A stretch of DNA of 64,000 nt, taken from positions 1 to 64,000 of the forward strand of contig CAAGLY010000024.1 in assembly GCA_900770925.1 (NCBI GenBank). Reading direction: 5' to 3'. This stretch comes from Bacilli bacterium. GTDB lineage: Bacteria > Bacillota_I > Bacilli_A > RFN20 > CAG-288. Positions 62,012-64,000 of the stretch are shown here, in pieces. Under the pieces are notes generated by a model. It saw only the letters and a program-made list of their open reading frames with translations. It did no database searches and was not told the DNA's origin. The position numbers were made by a program, and so were the translations under genes. How positions within the stretch are numbered: the stretch's first letter is position 1; each line of letters begins with the position of its first letter.

Positions 62012-62791
62012 TTATAAGGTTAAGACGAAGTCGATGTTATCGAACAGGACTTTTTCGTTATTAAGGGCAGGATTGGAGAGGTTAAGGGAATAGAGATATT
62101 CGATGTTATCGCTGTTGTAGCTTAAGATAAGAGCGATAGATTTCCTCTTTCCTGTCCTTTGATAGAGATCAAGGGACTGATTATAGGTGATTCCGTTTGT
62201 TACGGAATAATTGGCAAAGGATGAAAAGTTCCTTTCCTGACTAGATAGATCATAGCTGCTTTTATCAAAGGAAAAAGCAGTAAAGGAGATGATTGAGGAT
62301 AAATCATTATATTTGTCGGATAACTGTTTTTTCGGTATTCCGTTCTCTAAATAGAATAAGGAATTCTCCTCGTTTGTCATAGAGGTTGCCGTCAGCTTGA
62401 GATGATACTTATCCTCACTCTGATCCTGCTTAAAGTTATAGACGAATAGGAGGACTTTTCGTGAATCGGTAACGGAATAGGTTCCGATATCGATTTTTGT
62501 ATTTCCGTTTCCATGATAGACAAGAGTGTTGCTGTTTGTATCGGAGAAAACATAACTGCCGCTGCTTTCTTCATTAAAAATGAAGGGAGAGGAGGCATTC
62601 TCTTTCTGGGTATGTATTTCAATGGATTCAAGGATGGAGTTTTCTTTTGTCACTTCAAACCCGTTACCATTCGCTTTGACATTGCGATAGGCAGTGAACC
62701 AGGCTACAGAGGCAGCGAAGAAAGTTGCTAATGTAAAGAGGGTCCTGGAGGTAAAAGCGATAAGCTTTGCATTTTTACCCTTGAGTTTCAT
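62012..62791 (-). CDS. Membrane-anchored surface protein with a SipW-class-like N-terminus
   Basis: 259 residues. N-terminus KLIAFTSMTLFTLATFFAASVAWF: a single helix ending in AWF, close to the TasA/camelysin-type exported proteins; AGG as Met removes a charge from this helix. The body is beta-type, rich in Asn, Ser and Tyr, with no known domain. First gene of its operon behind a good promoter (62881-62909) and a structured leader. There is no strong Shine-Dalgarno before the ATG. Confidence 0.7.
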   Translation of the reverse strand: MKLKGKNAKLIAFTSRTLFTLATFFAASVAWFTAYRNVKANGNGFEVTKENSILESIEIHTQKENASSPFIFNEESSGSYVFSDTNSNTLVYHGNGNTKIDIGTYSVTDSRKVLLFVYNFKQDQSEDKYHLKLTATSMTNEENSLFYLENGIPKKQLSDKYNDLSSIISFTAFSFDKSSYDLSSQERNFSSFANYSVTNGITYNQSLDLYQRTGKRKSIALILSYNSDNIEYLYSLNLSNPALNNEKVLFDNIDFVLTL

Positions 62792-62840
62792 GATTATCCG
62801 TAATTGGCAACTGGCAATCTAAGTTAGACCCTATAGTTTT

Positions 62841-62875
62841 GCGTCATCAAATCGCTTTGATTTTGCTTTTGACGC
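62841..62875 (-). promoter_or_regulatory. Leader RNA hairpin with a GCGA tetraloop
   Basis: On the minus strand: GCGTC (62875-62871) ... ATCAAA-GCGA-TTTGAT ... GACGC (62845-62841). The inner stem has a GNRA tetraloop. It begins at the predicted transcript start and lies 50-85 bases upstream of ATG 62791. Confidence 0.5.
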
Positions 62876-62880
62876 TTAAC

Positions 62881-62909
62881 ATTATAAGTGACTAGCCTTA
62901 TCCTTGCAA
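62881..62909 (-). promoter_or_regulatory. Promoter of the surface-protein operon
   Basis: -35 TTGCAA (62909-62904), 17-base spacer, -10 TATAAT (62886-62881), both read on the minus strand. Predicted start near 62874. Confidence 0.75.
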
Positions 62910-63015
62910 ATGATTCAAAAGCATGATGGATTCAAAGCGTTATGAAAACGATAAAACAAGAAGGAGGCGAGTCTTTTTGACTATGAAAATCAGCAGAGGC
63001 CTAAAAAATTCCGCT

Positions 63016-64000
63016 TTAAATCAGCCCCGTCCTATAGATTGGAATATAGAGGATTCCGTCTTCTGCTTTTAAATCCTTGGTGTAGATGATGATTGGCTCA
63101 CCGATATTCTTTCTATCTTTGTTTTTTTCTAAAAAACAATCAAGAGAGACATGACTGTTATAGGAAGAGGACTTTACTTCAATCGGAGATAGTTTTCCTT
63201 TCCGCTGGACAAGAAAATCTATCTCGTATTTTGCTTTCTGATTTTCAAACGTATGGAAATAAAGAGAGTGTCCGCTTCCTTTTAATGCCTGACTGACCGA
63301 ATTTTCGAAAAACATTCCCTGATTAATAGAAAGCTTGTTGAAAATCAGTTTCCTGTAGAGATCGTTCGAGGTGGATTCGTTATCTTTTAGAATCTGCGTG
63401 ATAAGTAAACCGGTATCGGAGCTATAAATCTTGATATCACTTGGAATTGAGGTGAGTCCTAATCCGACCGTCGGATCCGAGGTGTTCTGACAGAGATTGC
63501 CCCTCCTTGATTTCTCTATTCCATCTAATGAAGAGAGCCTATTGGAATATCGGCCTCCTTTTTTAATCGAGCTGAACTTCAGCATTTTATTCCGCGAGGA
63601 AAGGAAGGCGGGAATATGGGAGTAGATCGGAGAGGTAAAGGAGTGGTATTCAAGGTCGTATTTCTTTAAATCATCACCATAGAGATTGACAATATTCCGT
63701 TTGACTTTATCTACCAGACTGAAGTTGACTTTGTCTGATAGGTACTGTTCAACCGCCTGAGGCCTTCCGCCTACACACCTATAGGTTCTAAATAAAGACA
63801 TCAGTTTACGGTTAACGACTTCTCCTAATGGTTTTCTGCTTTCAAACGCATCCTTTATCCTTGGATAAGATACTGTATCTCCCCTAGCCATCAGAAACTC
63901 TTCAAAGTCCATTGGATACCTTGATAGGTAATCGACTTCACTAGGGTTGGTGAATCCTTTGGAGAGGAGCTTCAAGGTGATGAGAGAGCCGGTCTCGATA
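63016..64000 (-). CDS. AAA_14 / DUF4143 ATPase, 5' part outside the window
   Basis: The frame is open to the right edge, where it reads IETGSLITLKLLSKG; the TTG at 63975 is inside the gene. The P-loop half lies beyond the window. Family motifs: VDYLSMYPMDFEEFLMAMGD, then CVGGMPQAVEQYL, then NSVSQAL, and the C-terminal KYEIDFLVQRKGKLSPIEVK, SSS segment like a PD-(D/E)XK nuclease. AGG supplies Met in SMYP, MAMGD and GGMPQ. It belongs to the same family as the 19952 gene, of unknown cellular role. Confidence 0.88.
   Translation of the reverse strand, partial: IETGSLITLKLLSKGFTNPSEVDYLSRYPMDFEEFLMARGDTVSYPRIKDAFESRKPLGEVVNRKLMSLFRTYRCVGGRPQAVEQYLSDKVNFSLVDKVKRNIVNLYGDDLKKYDLEYHSFTSPIYSHIPAFLSSRNKMLKFSSIKKGGRYSNRLSSLDGIEKSRRGNLCQNTSDPTVGLGLTSIPSDIKIYSSDTGLLITQILKDNESTSNDLYRKLIFNKLSINQGMFFENSVSQALKGSGHSLYFHTFENQKAKYEIDFLVQRKGKLSPIEVKSSSYNSHVSLDCFLEKNKDRKNIGEPIIIYTKDLKAEDGILYIPIYRTGLI

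Noticed and set aside
1..64000. CRISPR array, prophage or insertion sequence
   Set aside because: No regularly spaced repeat array, transposase, integrase or phage structural gene was seen. The 33-base-spaced repeats at 21336 are only three, short, and the intervening sequence is AT-rich promoter-like DNA.

Overview
The window most likely comes from an uncultivated, fermentative gut-type member of the Bacilli. Protein families, lipoproteins, Shine-Dalgarno sites and rho-independent terminators are Firmicutes-like. The outstanding feature is the genetic code: at many independent, strongly conserved positions the codon AGG stands where the family has methionine, while conserved arginines in the same motifs use CGT, CGC, CGG, CGA or AGA. 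Examples are GGMMRYG written AGG-AGG-AGA in a GltD-like protein, THYMEEA in an ABC ATPase, VALMPDM in a transporter, NFMPVFDW in UxuA and ATPMGRFG in UxuB. This matches the AGG-to-Met code described for uncultivated Bacilli ('Enterosoma' code, NCBI translation table 34). Residues quoted below read AGG as Met; a standard-code translation puts false arginines throughout, often inside membrane helices.

Layout. 1-767: 3' end of a surface protein. 1062-3793 (-): a small membrane protein and an AraC regulator fused to a GH39-like domain. 4020-19644 (+): a sugar/uronate locus holding an RbsA-like ATPase, two permeases, a binding lipoprotein, an esterase, a repeat lipoprotein, a GH3 glycosidase, UxuB, a HAD phosphatase, a flavin oxidoreductase and UxuA. 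The AraC regulator diverges from it and probably controls it. 19952-21280 (-): AAA/DUF4143 ATPase. 21625-25847 (+): MarR regulator and a heterodimeric ABC exporter. 26115-32767 (-): three surface lipoproteins. 33012-34460 (-): ECF S component and type III pantothenate kinase.

34637-34850 holds a decayed ATPase fragment. 35086-35502 (+) is a DUF3899 protein behind a possibly leaderless promoter. 35591-43737 (+) is an oppABCDF oligopeptide importer. 43877-46840 (-) is nrdG-nrdD for anaerobic deoxyribonucleotide synthesis. 47629-51570 (-) is hypB, an iron-sulfur flavin oxidoreductase and hypA. 51710-54642 (-) encodes two MATE efflux proteins. 55034-56832 (+) is an ABC-2 drug-type exporter. 56883-56960 (-) is tRNA-Arg(TCG). 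57037-59969 (-) has a glycerophosphodiesterase, an MFS transporter and a HAD phosphatase. 60066-62791 (-) encodes two membrane-anchored surface proteins, and 63016-64000 (-) is the 3' part of a second AAA/DUF4143 ATPase.

A second theme is size: several import components carry large extra segments. The sugar ATPase has about 200 inserted residues, its permease a 190-residue charged N-terminal extension, OppD about 170 and OppF about 70 inserted residues, and OppC an extracytoplasmic insert of about 300 residues. No CRISPR array, rRNA, prophage or transposase was found.
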